Assembly (NCBI GenBank): GCA_964614065.1
Contig: CAZTJJ010000001.1
Coordinates: forward strand, 32,596 to 96,595
Length of the DNA stretch: 64,000 bases
Source: M55B111 sp964614065
Lineage (GTDB): Bacteria; Bipolaricaulota; Bipolaricaulia; M55B111
Direction of reading: 5' to 3'
Part shown: positions 50,876 to 58,502 of the stretch, one piece after another
Numbering within the stretch: position 1 is the stretch's first letter
Layout of the letters: every line of letters starts with the position of its first letter
The notes under the pieces: generated by a model
Seen by the model: the letters and a program-made list of their open reading frames with translations, nothing else
What the model was told of the DNA's origin: nothing
The model's database searches: none
Translations under genes and position numbers: made by a program

Positions 50876-51155
50876 TGCGGAATTTCCTATAATAAGTTGC
50901 TAATTATAGAATAGCTGTAGATATTTTGGCTTTTTTGAGCGTACGGAAGAAACGAGGGTCGTTCTAACCGTAGAAAATTGTTCAGTATCAACAAATTGAT
51001 TCTGGAATGGCGTACCGGGGGGCTAAGGAGATTGTAAGTGGATTACCCCGCTCTCTACCTCTACAGCTATAAGATAATGTTTGAAAGAAGATTATGACAT
51101 CCGTTAGATTTGTTGTTTAGGTGTTAAATACAGGGAATAATTACATGGTCGAGAT
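50876..51155. other. 280-base divergent spacer before rimP
   Basis: Contains a likely rimP promoter (51081-51110) and a possible CGGGG/CCCCG pairing between about 51017 and 51050 that could form a leader structure. No coding frame is supported. Confidence 0.45.
51081..51110 (+). promoter_or_regulatory. Candidate promoter of rimP-nusA
   Basis: TTGAAA (51081-51086), 18 bases, TAGATT (51105-51110), 45 bases before the start codon. Confidence 0.45.
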
Positions 51156-51629
51156 ATGAGTAAAAAGAGTGAGCAATTGGTTAAACTTGTGGATGAGGTT
51201 CTGGATTCAAGGGAAGTCGATCTGTACTGGCTAAATTGGGGCAAGTTGGGAGAAGATTGGGTATTAGAAGTTACTATAGACAAACAAGGGCAAGTGACTA
51301 GCGGGGATTGCGCTACAATCAGTCGGGAAATATCTACTGAACTGGATAAGGAGGATTTAATCAACAGGAGTTATGAATTGCGCGTATCATCACCAGGGAC
51401 AGAGCGACCATTAATGGAACCTCGTCACTACAAACTAGCAATTGGTAAGGCGATTCAGGTAAAAACTTACGCAAAAGTAAATGGCCGCAAGAAGCTTGAG
51501 GGAGAGTTGTTGAGTTATGATGAGGAAAAAGACGAGATCAAATTGGCTCAAGAGGAGAGGGTTCTCACTGTGTGTGGTAAAAATATCGCTAAAGCGTGGA
51601 CCAAGGACGATAATGAAGGAGGGTTATAG
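51156..51629 (+). CDS. rimP: Ribosome maturation factor RimP
   Basis: Assists 30S subunit assembly. The 157 residues show the RimP pattern: an N-terminal alpha-beta domain (LEVTIDKQGQVTSGDCATISREIS), ELRVSSPGTERPL as the conserved core, and a C-terminal SH3-like domain (GELLSYDEEKDEIKLA). It precedes nusA by 18 bases, the classic pairing. The ribosome binding site is weak. Confidence 0.93.
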   Translation: MSKKSEQLVKLVDEVLDSREVDLYWLNWGKLGEDWVLEVTIDKQGQVTSGDCATISREISTELDKEDLINRSYELRVSSPGTERPLMEPRHYKLAIGKAIQVKTYAKVNGRKKLEGELLSYDEEKDEIKLAQEERVLTVCGKNIAKAWTKDDNEGGL

Positions 51630-51647
51630 CTCCAGCGGGGTGTAAAG

Positions 51648-52592
51648 ATGAATATTGAATTCATAGAAGCTCTCGAGGATATGGCAAAGGATAAGGGTAT
51701 TCAGCGTGATGAGCTATACAGAATGGTTGAGAAAGGGCTCAAGGCTGCGTATCAGGAGCAATACAACACCAATAAGGAAGTGGAAGTTAATATAGATCAT
51801 AATTCAGGGGATATCTTTATTGATGGGAATAGAGTGCAACTTGGCCAGTTTGGCAGGATAGCTTCGAGAAAAGCTGAGGACGTAATTCGTCAACAGATAA
51901 AGGAAAAGCAGAACGAGATTGTGTATCAGAATTATGCTAATCGCAAAGGGGATCTAGTTAATGGGTCGATCCACAGGTTTGAGGGAATTGATGTATGGCT
52001 CAATTTGGGGGAAATAGAAGCGCTTTTACCTGGTTCAGAACGTATTCCAGGTGAAAGATATCATCAGGGAGACAGCTTGCGAGCTTACTTGTACTATGTT
52101 GAGAAACGTCAGGGTGGTCCTATTCTTCGTGTATCGCGAGCAAAGAACGAGTTTGTCGCAAAGCTCATGGGGCTCGAAGTACCCGAAATCGAGGACGGTA
52201 TTTTGGAGATCGTCAAGATAGCTAGGGAACCTGGAGAGAGGAGCAAAGTTGCAGTCAAGTCGAATGATGATCAAATCGATCCAGTGGGGACATGTGTGGG
52301 TAAAGGCGGGAAAAGAGTTAAGGAGATAACTAAGGAATTAAACGGGGAAAAGATCGACGTGATCCGCTGGAGCGATGATATTGAACGCTTAATTCGAAAC
52401 AGCCTGGAACCCGCGAGCGTGCTGTCAATTGAGTTTAAGGAGAATGAAAATGAGGAAAAGTTGGCCAGGGTTATTGTTCCCAAAAAAGATTTGGCTTACG
52501 CCATCGGACAAAACGGTCAAAACGTCAGACTAACCGTGAACTTGGCTGATTGCGATATTGACGTGAGAAGTCCTGAGGATAGTGACGAGTAA
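51648..52592 (+). CDS. nusA: Transcription factor NusA, short form
   Basis: Controls RNA polymerase pausing and termination. At 314 residues it is shorter than most NusA (about 345-495). The N-terminal polymerase-binding domain appears shortened (SRKAEDVIRQQIKEKQNEIV ends it at about residue 85). The S1 domain (VNGSIHRFEGIDVWLNLGEIEALLP) and two KH domains (DPVGTCVGKGGKRVKEI and LAYAIGQNGQNVRLTVNL) are present, with no C-terminal acidic repeats. The usual followers ylxR and infB are absent. GGGGTG precedes the ATG. Confidence 0.94.
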   Translation: MNIEFIEALEDMAKDKGIQRDELYRMVEKGLKAAYQEQYNTNKEVEVNIDHNSGDIFIDGNRVQLGQFGRIASRKAEDVIRQQIKEKQNEIVYQNYANRKGDLVNGSIHRFEGIDVWLNLGEIEALLPGSERIPGERYHQGDSLRAYLYYVEKRQGGPILRVSRAKNEFVAKLMGLEVPEIEDGILEIVKIAREPGERSKVAVKSNDDQIDPVGTCVGKGGKRVKEITKELNGEKIDVIRWSDDIERLIRNSLEPASVLSIEFKENENEEKLARVIVPKKDLAYAIGQNGQNVRLTVNLADCDIDVRSPEDSDE

Positions 52593-52710
52593 AAGATATT
52601 GCTTTGTTCTAGTTAACGTTTATTCATTTATTTCTTTGTCCCGTTCCTCCCGGTGCTAAGTATAGAGTAGAGGTGTCTTGGGTCCTAGAAATCATTTGAC
52701 CTGCTAATGG
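52593..52710. other. Spacer before the RND transporter gene
   Basis: 118 bases without a gene. TTGTCC near 52638 and TATAGA 19 bases later form a weak promoter candidate. Confidence 0.3.
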
Positions 52711-55503
52711 ATGTTGGGTAGATTACTAAAGTTTGTTTACCGGATTACGCGTTACCGTGCATACGTGGTGATCGGCGTTTTTTTGGTTTTGGTAGTCTTA
52801 TCCCTTACATACATTTTTCCTTTCCCTGTACGAAGTTCCTTGATGGACCTCCTTCCCCAGGACGATCCGATAATAAACGAGTACCGTAGACGTGAAGAGA
52901 CTATTGCCACAACTCAGTACATGTTGGTGGCTCTATCGATAAAAGAGCAGGCGGGGCTTTCCACTGCGGAGAGAAAAAAAAGGTTGATTGCCCTTGCTCA
53001 AGAATTGAAACCCCTACTGAAGAAATCGCCACAGATAGACACTGTGCATTTTCGACGTGAAGTTACTATTCCGAAAAAACACCGTCTGTTGTATTCGTTA
53101 AATGACTCTACAATTGCCGAAATGAAGAGGCTGAAAGAGAATGTTGAGTCATTTGCTAAGAAAATCAATCCTACTGAGAAATCAGATCCCGGAGACTCCT
53201 ATTCCAGTTTGCTGGAGAGGTTTCAAGAGAGCGACATGCACGAGAACCTCAGCAAGGAAGAAACCAAACGGTGGTTATCGGAGCTTGAATCACAAAATGA
53301 AAGCTTTATGGACCACTTACGAGCACTGGATAGTATTGGTTCCTTGGGGAGAGATGTTTCAACATTACTCAATGATCTAGATAAGGTCTGGGAGCAAAGA
53401 AGTCAGGCGATTTCAGGTGAATACTTTTCTTCGGATAACTCCACCTTATTGGTTCGTGCCAAACCTACTGCTGCAGCTTCCCACGACATTACATTTAGTC
53501 AGAAGGTGACAAATTCCGCAAGAAGAGCAGTAAGCAAGTTAAAAACTAATCCCCAATACGATGAGGATCTATTTGAGATAGGGTTAACTGGTTCTTTTGT
53601 TATGAATACCGAAAGGAATAGCGCACTTCGAGTAGATATGTTGAAGACCACAATTATTTCGTCTGCCGGCATAATGATTGCTTTTTTCTTCGCCCTTGGG
53701 TCTTTGTTTTATTCCATGTTGATCGGTTTTCCGTTGATTGTGGCGGTGGTATTTTCTCTAGGCTGGGCGAAGTTTTCTGTTAACGGTTTTAACTTACTGA
53801 CAACTTTCCTTCCTGCTTTGGTCCTTGGTTTGAGCATTGATTACGGTATTCATTTGCTATTTAGGTATACGGAGGAGCGGAGTAACGGCATACCGGTAAG
53901 CGAGGCAATTAAAACTACGATTCTTCGTCAAGGTAAAGGTATCTTTATAGCTGCTCTGACCACTTCTGGCGTCTTTGCGACCTTGATTTTTTCCCGCTCC
54001 AGAGGTCTAGTAGAAATGGGAATTATTACCAGCCCCGGAATTATGATCTCCTTTTTTGTTTATTTGTTTTTGTTACCTGCCTTGTTAGTAGCCTATCAGC
54101 GCTGGAGAAGAAGAAAGCAAGTTGTAGTGTTATTTGATTATAGGGCGAAATTGAGGAACTTCGTTAGTTCAGTACTTAACTGGAAAACTGCGGTTCTGGT
54201 TGTGGCTTTGGTTATTTCAGGTTTAGCATTGTTCAGTGCGTTGCACCTCCGTTTTCAATTTACGAGCACGGATGTGTCTACCGAAGTAGAAGCGTCTATC
54301 GTGGACGAAAAGATACAGCGGGAGTTCTCTGGAACCGGTGTCAATGTGGGTACTTCGTTCGTCTTTTTTTCTGATTCCATTGACCAAGTGAACAATCTTG
54401 ATAGTGAGTTGCAAAATATTGATGTTGTGACTTCCGTTAGCTCGATTCACGATTACTTACCTCAAGGTTTAGAGACTTTCAACGGTTCTTTTTATCGCGG
54501 TGAACAAGCAAGAGATTTTGAAGGGTTATTGGATACCCTGGAAAAGGAGATAGGCAAAAAGAAGCACTATATTGCCAATGTGGAAGGTTTAATTGGTGAT
54601 CTTTCTTCGGCTCAATTCTCTACGACTTTGTCCAGTCAGTCCGATCTCAGTCTTAAGATAAGTCATGTCATCGATCAGTTACTGGATATCCGTCAGGAGT
54701 TGTTGCAGATTGACCCCAGGGAGATGGAAAGCGAGATTCACTCCCTGAAAAGTAGTTTTCGAATTTTGGACACGAGAATCGATCAGGCTTCCGGAATGTT
54801 GGAAGATGTTAACAACTCCGGGGACCTGTTCAAAGTTCTTCCGAAGTCGGTCAGATCCAATTACGTGACCGAAGCCGGAGAGTATATTTCCATTGCTCAG
54901 GTAAAGGAAAGTATCTACGAATCCCGAGTTCTTAATAGATTTATAGATCAGGTCTCGGAGATAGCGGACCATTATTTTGGTCTTCCTTTAATTCAGTCCA
55001 GACTTGAGCAGCACATAAAACGGGATTTCTTCCTTTCATCTTTATTGGCTTTAGTTATCATTTCTGTTGTGCTCTTTAAAGGAATACGTAATCTGAGATT
55101 GGCCGTTCTCGCTATGATCCCGCTCGTTCTCGGTTACTTGTGGATGTTGGGGGGAATGAACGTGTTAGGTATGAATTTCAACTTTATAAATATAATTATA
55201 TCCCCTCTCCTAATCGGTATTGGGGTGGACGATGGAATACATTTACTTTACCGGTGGCAGGAAGAAAACGAAACTAAAAAGGTCAAGCTGTCCATATTAG
55301 ACGCGTTTTCTCATACGGGCTTGGCGATCATAACTACCTCAATAACTACGATAGCGATATTTAGTAGTCTGTTGATTGCTCGGACACCGGGTTTAAGAAT
55401 TCTGGGTTTAACCGCTCTTCTGGGCATTGGTTTCGCGATGCTACTATCTCTAACTGTGTTACCTGTAGTTCTATATCTTGCATTTAAAGGTGATGAGAAA
55501 TAA
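52711..55503 (+). CDS. RND/MMPL-family transporter
   Basis: Inner-membrane exporter of the RND superfamily, 930 residues. An N-terminal helix (VVIGVFLVLVVLSLTYIF) is followed by an extracytoplasmic domain, then five to six helices with GLSIDYGIHLLFRY. The same pattern repeats in the second half, with a large soluble domain and GIGVDDGIHLLYRWQEE near residue 835. The two Asp-rich motifs in equivalent helices suit proton coupling. The MMPL/HpnN-like group moves lipids or hydrophobic molecules, but the cargo here is unknown. An unknown gene follows after 12 bases. Confidence 0.88.
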   Translation: MLGRLLKFVYRITRYRAYVVIGVFLVLVVLSLTYIFPFPVRSSLMDLLPQDDPIINEYRRREETIATTQYMLVALSIKEQAGLSTAERKKRLIALAQELKPLLKKSPQIDTVHFRREVTIPKKHRLLYSLNDSTIAEMKRLKENVESFAKKINPTEKSDPGDSYSSLLERFQESDMHENLSKEETKRWLSELESQNESFMDHLRALDSIGSLGRDVSTLLNDLDKVWEQRSQAISGEYFSSDNSTLLVRAKPTAAASHDITFSQKVTNSARRAVSKLKTNPQYDEDLFEIGLTGSFVMNTERNSALRVDMLKTTIISSAGIMIAFFFALGSLFYSMLIGFPLIVAVVFSLGWAKFSVNGFNLLTTFLPALVLGLSIDYGIHLLFRYTEERSNGIPVSEAIKTTILRQGKGIFIAALTTSGVFATLIFSRSRGLVEMGIITSPGIMISFFVYLFLLPALLVAYQRWRRRKQVVVLFDYRAKLRNFVSSVLNWKTAVLVVALVISGLALFSALHLRFQFTSTDVSTEVEASIVDEKIQREFSGTGVNVGTSFVFFSDSIDQVNNLDSELQNIDVVTSVSSIHDYLPQGLETFNGSFYRGEQARDFEGLLDTLEKEIGKKKHYIANVEGLIGDLSSAQFSTTLSSQSDLSLKISHVIDQLLDIRQELLQIDPREMESEIHSLKSSFRILDTRIDQASGMLEDVNNSGDLFKVLPKSVRSNYVTEAGEYISIAQVKESIYESRVLNRFIDQVSEIADHYFGLPLIQSRLEQHIKRDFFLSSLLALVIISVVLFKGIRNLRLAVLAMIPLVLGYLWMLGGMNVLGMNFNFINIIISPLLIGIGVDDGIHLLYRWQEENETKKVKLSILDAFSHTGLAIITTSITTIAIFSSLLIARTPGLRILGLTALLGIGFAMLLSLTVLPVVLYLAFKGDEK

Positions 55504-55515
55504 AATTGCCACACA

Positions 55516-56136
55516 ATGAGTGTAAAATTAGATGGAGAAAATATCGAGGTACGAGAAGCTAATTCTGTTAAGTCTCTCGTAAGAAAAATCAAGGAAGACT
55601 TGTCTTCTACAAATAGAATGCTGGTAGGAATAAAAATTGACGGCTCGTTTTTGGGACAAAGAGAATTGGAAGAAGAATTAGCTACTGACATCAACGGTAA
55701 AGATATTGAGCTCATCACTGAGCCAACTGGCGAATTGAGGGGAAACATGGTGGGCCAGGCCTTATCCTATTTGATTGATTTGAAGGAATGGCATGCTGAA
55801 GTGGACTACCCGGATGACGGCAAGATCCTATCTGAAATAGAAATAGAAAAACTGGAGCAAGTTTTTGAAGGGTTTGTTTGGTTGAGTTTAGCATTAGATA
55901 ATTTGGCCAATATATGGGATAAAGATCCAATATACAATGGTCGCACATTTTCAAAGTTCATGGAAGACAGCAAGTTGTTTCTTGCTGAATTGGAAGGGGC
56001 TTTAGAACAACCAGAGGAAAATGAAAGGTTGCTGACGGGGTTATTTTTCAATGACCTGCCGACCTGGATTGCCGAATACAAGGAAGTTTTTAGTGATACC
56101 AAGGATTGCCTAGGAGGGTCCTATGATTATGACTGA
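55516..56136 (+). CDS. Conserved-looking protein of unknown function
   Basis: I do not recognise this 206-residue protein. The first 75 residues (MSVKLDGENIEVREANSVKS onward to ELITEPTGELRG) look like a small alpha-beta domain with a beta-grasp flavour. The rest is helical and acidic (YLIDLKEWHAEVDYPDDGK, LSLALDNLANIWDKDPIYNG). No signal peptide, metal motif or membrane helix is seen. It follows the RND gene by 12 bases and precedes the RNase Y gene by 32, so it could assist either. No clear ribosome binding site is visible. Confidence 0.65.
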   Translation: MSVKLDGENIEVREANSVKSLVRKIKEDLSSTNRMLVGIKIDGSFLGQRELEEELATDINGKDIELITEPTGELRGNMVGQALSYLIDLKEWHAEVDYPDDGKILSEIEIEKLEQVFEGFVWLSLALDNLANIWDKDPIYNGRTFSKFMEDSKLFLAELEGALEQPEENERLLTGLFFNDLPTWIAEYKEVFSDTKDCLGGSYDYD

Positions 56137-56168
56137 GCCCCTTTTGGAAATTTTAAGGAGTGACGACA

Positions 56169-57698
56169 ATGTTATTATTGATATATTTAATAATAGTTGG
56201 GATAGTCGCGTTGGGAATAGGCTTTTTCTTGGGAAGAGGGTATTACAAGCAGAAGATTTCAGCGAAAGCCGAGGAAGCTGCGAGCATTATCGAAAGAGCT
56301 CGAAAAACAGGCGAAAACATAAAGAAAGAAAAGATACTAGAAGGACAGCAGGAGATCCAGGATAAGAGGGATCGTCTCGAAGAAAAATTTCAGGAAAAGG
56401 AAAAGGAGCTAGACAGACAGGAAAAGAGACTGATTCGAAAAACTGATCGACTGTCCAAGAAGAGTAACCATCTCGAAAAAATTGAGGACTCTTTAAAGGA
56501 AGATCAGAAAAAGATCGTTGAGTTAAAAAAGGAAGGACAGGAATTAATCAACAAAGAGAAGCAATACCTCGAGAAAGTTGCCGGATTGTCTGAAGAGGAG
56601 GCGAAGTCAAAGTTACTCAAACGGATGGAGAAGGAGTCGGAGAGATACTTTGCCCGCAAGGTTAACGAAATCAAGAATAGAGCAGAGGAGAAAGCGGAAG
56701 CCAAATCCCGTCAAATTCTTGCCACTGCTATGCAGAGGTATGCAGCCGAGCAGGCAGAAGGCGATACGGTAGCTTCGGTTTCTTTACCTTCCGATGATTT
56801 TAAAGGAAGAGTTATAGGACGTAATGGGCGAAACATTAAGACCTTCGAGGCATTAACAGGCGTAGAGGTACTGGTAGACGACACCCCGGAGATGGTCGTG
56901 CTTTCTTCATTCCATCCTGTCAGACGAGAGGTCGCCAAAATTGCGATGGGAATGCTTGTCGAAGATGGCAGGATACATCCCGTGCAGATAGAAGATAAAG
57001 TCAAAAAAGCACGGAATAAAATGATCAACAAAATCAAGGAAGCAGGCCAGAATGCTGCGCTCGATACGGGAGTTGATTTATCTCCGAAGCTTATTCCATT
57101 AGTGGGGAAGTTGAATTACAGAAATAGTTACGGTCAAAATTTGTTAAGACATTCTTTGGAAGTGAGCTTTATAACGGGCATGATAGCCGCGGAGTTGAGT
57201 TTGTCAGAGAAAATGGCTCGGAGAGCTGGATTGCTGCACGATATTGGTAAAGCGGTTGATCACGAAGTAAGCGGTACTCATGCTGAAATAGGGGCAGAAT
57301 TGGCGCGAAGGTATGGCGAGAACAATTTGATTGTTAACGCTATTGCTGCACATCACGAGGAAGTAGAGCCGGAATCACTTCTTCCAATCTTGATACAAAC
57401 GGCTGACACGCTATCGGCTACGCGTCCTGGCGCCCGACACGAGACCTACGAGAGGTATATAGAAAGATTGCAGAATTTGGAAAACATCGCTCATTCGTTC
57501 GATGGTGTAGAGAAAGCAAACGCATTTCAGGCGGGAAGAGAGATCCGTGTTGTAGTTGCCCCGGATAAAGTCAATGACAATATGGCAAGCAAACTTGCCT
57601 ACGATTTGGCCCGAGAAGTGGAAAGGGATTTGGATTACCCGGGAGAAGTTAAGATTAACGTAATCAGAAAAGCACAATTTGTAGAAGCCGCACAATAA
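56169..57698 (+). CDS. rny: Ribonuclease Y
   Basis: Membrane-anchored endoribonuclease that starts mRNA decay. In order: one N-terminal helix (LIYLIIVGIVALGIGFFLG), a long charged coiled coil (about residues 30-190), a KH domain (GRVIGRNGRNIKTFEALTGV) and an HD domain (LLRHSLEVSFITG ... GLLHDIGKAVDHE ... AIAAHHEE). The frame opens at a GTG at 56160, but that codon overlaps AAGGAG; the ATG at 56169 is eight bases after it, giving 509 residues. It is followed by spoVS, a pairing seen in several phyla. Confidence 0.95.
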   Translation: MLLLIYLIIVGIVALGIGFFLGRGYYKQKISAKAEEAASIIERARKTGENIKKEKILEGQQEIQDKRDRLEEKFQEKEKELDRQEKRLIRKTDRLSKKSNHLEKIEDSLKEDQKKIVELKKEGQELINKEKQYLEKVAGLSEEEAKSKLLKRMEKESERYFARKVNEIKNRAEEKAEAKSRQILATAMQRYAAEQAEGDTVASVSLPSDDFKGRVIGRNGRNIKTFEALTGVEVLVDDTPEMVVLSSFHPVRREVAKIAMGMLVEDGRIHPVQIEDKVKKARNKMINKIKEAGQNAALDTGVDLSPKLIPLVGKLNYRNSYGQNLLRHSLEVSFITGMIAAELSLSEKMARRAGLLHDIGKAVDHEVSGTHAEIGAELARRYGENNLIVNAIAAHHEEVEPESLLPILIQTADTLSATRPGARHETYERYIERLQNLENIAHSFDGVEKANAFQAGREIRVVVAPDKVNDNMASKLAYDLAREVERDLDYPGEVKINVIRKAQFVEAAQ

Positions 57699-57752
57699 GT
57701 TCTGTTCACAGTCACCACGGCGGAATAGTATAGAATTTGGGAGGTGCGAAAT

Positions 57753-58193
57753 TTGGCTGAAATTCTCAAAGTTTCTTCAACGTCTAACCCGTCTGCAACC
57801 GCAGGGGCACTGGCAAATACTGTCAGAGAGGAAGGTAAAGCTGAATTACAGGCCATTGGCCCCAAAGCCGTGAATCAATCGGTGAAGGCTATAACAATAG
57901 CCCGGGGATATATGGCACCTAGTGGAGTTGACTTGGTATTTGTTCCGTCTTTTGTGGATGTAGAAATCGATCATGAGAATAAGACCGCTATGAGGATGGA
58001 GGTTACAACCAAACTTCCATTTATATCTCAAAAAGCGCGAAGAGAAAGTTCTCAGGAAGAAGTGGACCAGTCGAAAGAGGAGGAAGAGGAAGATATCGAG
58101 TCGAAGGAAGAAGAAACTCTGGAGACTAGGGAAGAGGAGCGAGACGAAGTACAAGATGAAGACGACGAGGATAGGGACATTCTGGACATCTAA
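57753..58193 (+). CDS. spoVS: SpoVS-family protein with acidic tail
   Basis: SpoVS is an Alba-like small protein, needed for late sporulation in Bacillus but also found in non-spore-formers. Residues 1-90 match it closely (MAEILKVSSTSNPSATAGAL, AELQAIGPKAVNQSVKAITI and ARGYMAPSGVDLVFVPSF). An extra C-terminal tail of about 55 residues, almost all Glu, Asp, Ser, Lys and Arg, is not in the family. The TTG at 57753 is preferred because GGGAGGTG ends six bases before it and the family N-terminus begins there; a GTG at 57744 overlaps the binding site. Confidence 0.88.
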   Translation: MAEILKVSSTSNPSATAGALANTVREEGKAELQAIGPKAVNQSVKAITIARGYMAPSGVDLVFVPSFVDVEIDHENKTAMRMEVTTKLPFISQKARRESSQEEVDQSKEEEEEDIESKEEETLETREEERDEVQDEDDEDRDILDI

Positions 58194-58209
58194 TGGTCGG
58201 GTTTGTTGA

Positions 58210-58443
58210 ATGGAAGATAATCATAATGATGGTTGGAAGTCTGCACTGAAGACTTTTGGCCGCGTGGGCCAGATAGGGTTCATGTTTGTATTCTGCGTCC
58301 TGATTTCCGTAGGGATAGGTTATTGGCTGGATAAGATTGCAGGGACGGATGTTGTCTTTAAAGTCGTATTTTTAATATTAGGTCTGGTGGCAGGGGCGTG
58401 GAGTGTCTATCAAACCCTGAGTGGTTTTATGAACGGTGGGTAA
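58210..58443 (+). CDS. AtpZ/AtpI-like small membrane protein
   Basis: The 77-residue protein has two hydrophobic helices (IGFMFVFCVLISVGIGYWL and VVFKVVFLILGLVAGAWSVY) with GYWLDKIAGTD between them, the pattern of AtpZ/AtpI family proteins. These usually precede F-type ATP synthase operons and help with ion transport or c-ring assembly. No atp gene follows here; the next gene encodes a periplasmic chaperone. It begins 16 bases after spoVS. Confidence 0.8.
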   Translation: MEDNHNDGWKSALKTFGRVGQIGFMFVFCVLISVGIGYWLDKIAGTDVVFKVVFLILGLVAGAWSVYQTLSGFMNGG

Positions 58444-58502
58444 GCAGTAATACTTCCGATATAAATATACGATAAATAACAAAGATTCAGTGAGGTGAAA
58501 GA

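Noticed and set aside
57846..58154. Minus-strand frame opposite spoVS
   Set aside because: Phe/Leu/Arg-rich antisense of the Glu-rich tail; no start signal.
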